From: Baffinella frigidus
Lineage: Eukaryota > Cryptophyceae > Cryptomonadales > Baffinellaceae
Assembly (NCBI GenBank): GCA_026770585.1
Contig: MU646334.1
Span: forward strand, 588,964-601,330
Length of the DNA stretch: 12,367 nt
Direction: 5' to 3'
In this document: one piece after another, positions 11,871 to 12,367 of the stretch
Layout of the letters: the number at the start of each line of letters is the position of its first letter
How positions within the stretch are numbered: position 1 is the stretch's first letter
The notes under the pieces: model-generated
The model's input: only the letters and a program-made list of their open reading frames with translations
What the model was told of the DNA's origin: nothing
The model's database searches: none
Made by a program: the position numbers and the translations under genes

Positions 11871-12108
11871 CTCTTGGGTCGCGTCTTTGACATCGTCGGG
11901 CGTGAGCACCCCCTCGGACACGGCCTCATCCGGGGAAACCTATTTTTCTTTAGTTTGATGGCCAGGAAAATTACTACATGAATGCTTTAATATTACTAAT
12001 AAGAACGAATTGTGTAGTAATTTTCCTTGCCATCAAATTAAAGAAAAATAGGTTTCCCCGGACACGGCCTGCATCAGGAGCCGCGCCCGCTTCCGCCCTG
12101 TCTCCGCA
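11871..12108 (-). CDS. Unrecognised exon split by element E3
   Basis: After CATGACAG the frame reads AETGRKRARLLMQAVS, is interrupted by E3, and resumes SEGVLTPDDVKDATQE before GAG|GTCCAG. Joining across the direct repeat gives LLMQAVSEGVLTPDD in one frame. The second part is repeated at 12184-12236 with two base changes. The sequence looks helical and soluble; the family is not recognised. A GC-AG intron exactly fits (CAG|GCCGTG ... GATGAG|GCCGTG). The entry phase does not match the neighbour at 12184, so they are more likely duplicates than consecutive exons. Confidence 0.5.
11930..12061. mobile_element. E3: hairpin element with ACTACACA core
   Basis: Arms at 11930-11978 and 12013-12061 are almost perfect mirrors: CCGGGGAAACCTATTTTTCT on, inner end GGAAAATTACTACA. 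The loop is 34 nt and AT-rich. A 12-bp direct repeat CGGACACGGCCT lies at 11915-11926 and 12059-12070, extended by CATC in both with one indel. Net insertion is 144 nt, and it brings a TGA into the exon frame. Confidence 0.8.
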
Positions 12109-12120
12109 CTGTCATGCCAT

Positions 12121-12163
12121 CTCAGGGCTGTGCTTGGGAACGGTACAGCATCGTGGAACACGT
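12121..12163 (-). repeat. Repeated intron end, copy 3
   Basis: It matches 11561-11618 almost perfectly. On the minus strand it lies inside the 75-nt interval between donor GAG|GTAACG (12183) and acceptor GACAG (12109). Confidence 0.55.
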
Positions 12164-12183
12164 ACTGGGTCGAAGTTCGTTAC

Positions 12184-12236
12184 CTCTTGGATCGTGTCTT
12201 TGACATCGTCGGGCGTGAGCACCCCCTCGGACACGG
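12184..12236 (-). CDS. Second copy of the LTPDD exon
   Basis: Reads VSEGVLTPDDVKDTIQE before a good donor, GAG|GTAACG. It equals the second half of the exon at 11871-12108 except for two bases. Homology ends at ATGA.CCGTGTCC, the same point where E3 interrupts the other copy; here the (TA)n tract begins instead. Confidence 0.5.
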
Positions 12237-12237
12237 T

Positions 12238-12269
12238 CATATATATATATATATATAGCCATATATATA

Positions 12270-12367
<98 letters not shown>
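12238..12367. repeat. (TA)n microsatellite to window end
   Basis: Alternating AT, broken twice by AGCC near 12257 and 12270, then uninterrupted to the edge. Long alternating TA is self-complementary and also a common assembly limit, so the true length may differ. Confidence 0.95.

Noticed and set aside
9412-12061. Autonomous DNA transposon
   Set aside because: E1-E3 and M1-M2 are under 220 bp with no transposase frame in or near them.
12238-12367. Telomere or chromosome end at the window edge
   Set aside because: The edge is a TA microsatellite, not terminal TTTAGGG; the telomere-like arrays are interstitial and interrupted.

Overview
The window looks like nuclear DNA of an intron-rich eukaryote, most likely an alga or other protist. 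It has no prokaryotic-type gene, no rRNA or tRNA and no recognisable transposase. It holds many short degenerate arrays of the plant/algal-type telomere heptamer TTTAGGG, almost all in one orientation. Coding signal comes as short exon-sized pieces (15-145 nt) bounded by AG on the left and GT (sometimes GC) on the right, nearly all on the minus strand. TTTAGGG repeats plus hairpin insertions with odd splice junctions would suit a dinoflagellate-like or other intron-gaining alga, but the sequence alone does not fix the lineage. None of the long open frames is convincing as a whole protein.

Layout on the minus strand, from high to low coordinates. (1) 11870-12240: two copies of an unrecognised exon (LTPDD motif); one is split by a hairpin element (E3) and the other borders a terminal (TA)n tract. 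(2) 11020-11390: a TPR-like exon and a reading frame split by hairpin element E2. (3) 10718-10769: a 17-codon exon buried in telomere-like repeats. (4) 9380-10440: a Kelch-like exon (LLWVFGGG) in about five copies, separated by palindromic ATACATGTAT arrays; one copy is split by hairpin element E1. (5) 5376-7883: a TPR (kinesin-light-chain-like) exon cluster in several copies; one exon is split by TIR element M1, and a related element M2 lies beside another. One TPR exon (9289-9354) is an inverted copy on the plus strand. (6) 1930-5065: ankyrin exons, split into helix-1 and helix-2 pieces, ending in three perfect 99-bp repeats that each contain AG, a 5-codon exon and GT. (7) 1-370: a proline-rich/acidic exon running off the window edge, with a decayed partial copy.

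The most notable feature is a set of inverted-repeat elements lying inside exon-like frames. E1, E2 and E3 share the same inner core (GAAAATTACTACACA) in inverted orientation, but their outer arms are largely unrelated, and each is flanked by a direct repeat. Removing one direct repeat plus the element rejoins an open frame. M1 and M2 form a second family sharing CCCTCACGG ends and a CGGATTCCG centre. M1 interrupts a TPR exon whose uninterrupted paralogue lies 0.4 kb away. Most junctions are not GT-AG. They are best described as candidate introner-like elements, possibly removed by non-canonical splicing; the alternative is that the exons are dead. RNA evidence would decide.

How far the locus is functional is uncertain. 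Many exon copies have intact frames and matching phases, while others carry stops or single-base deletions. It may be one or more live multi-exon repeat-protein genes surrounded by duplicated debris, or a decaying, possibly subtelomeric, exon graveyard.
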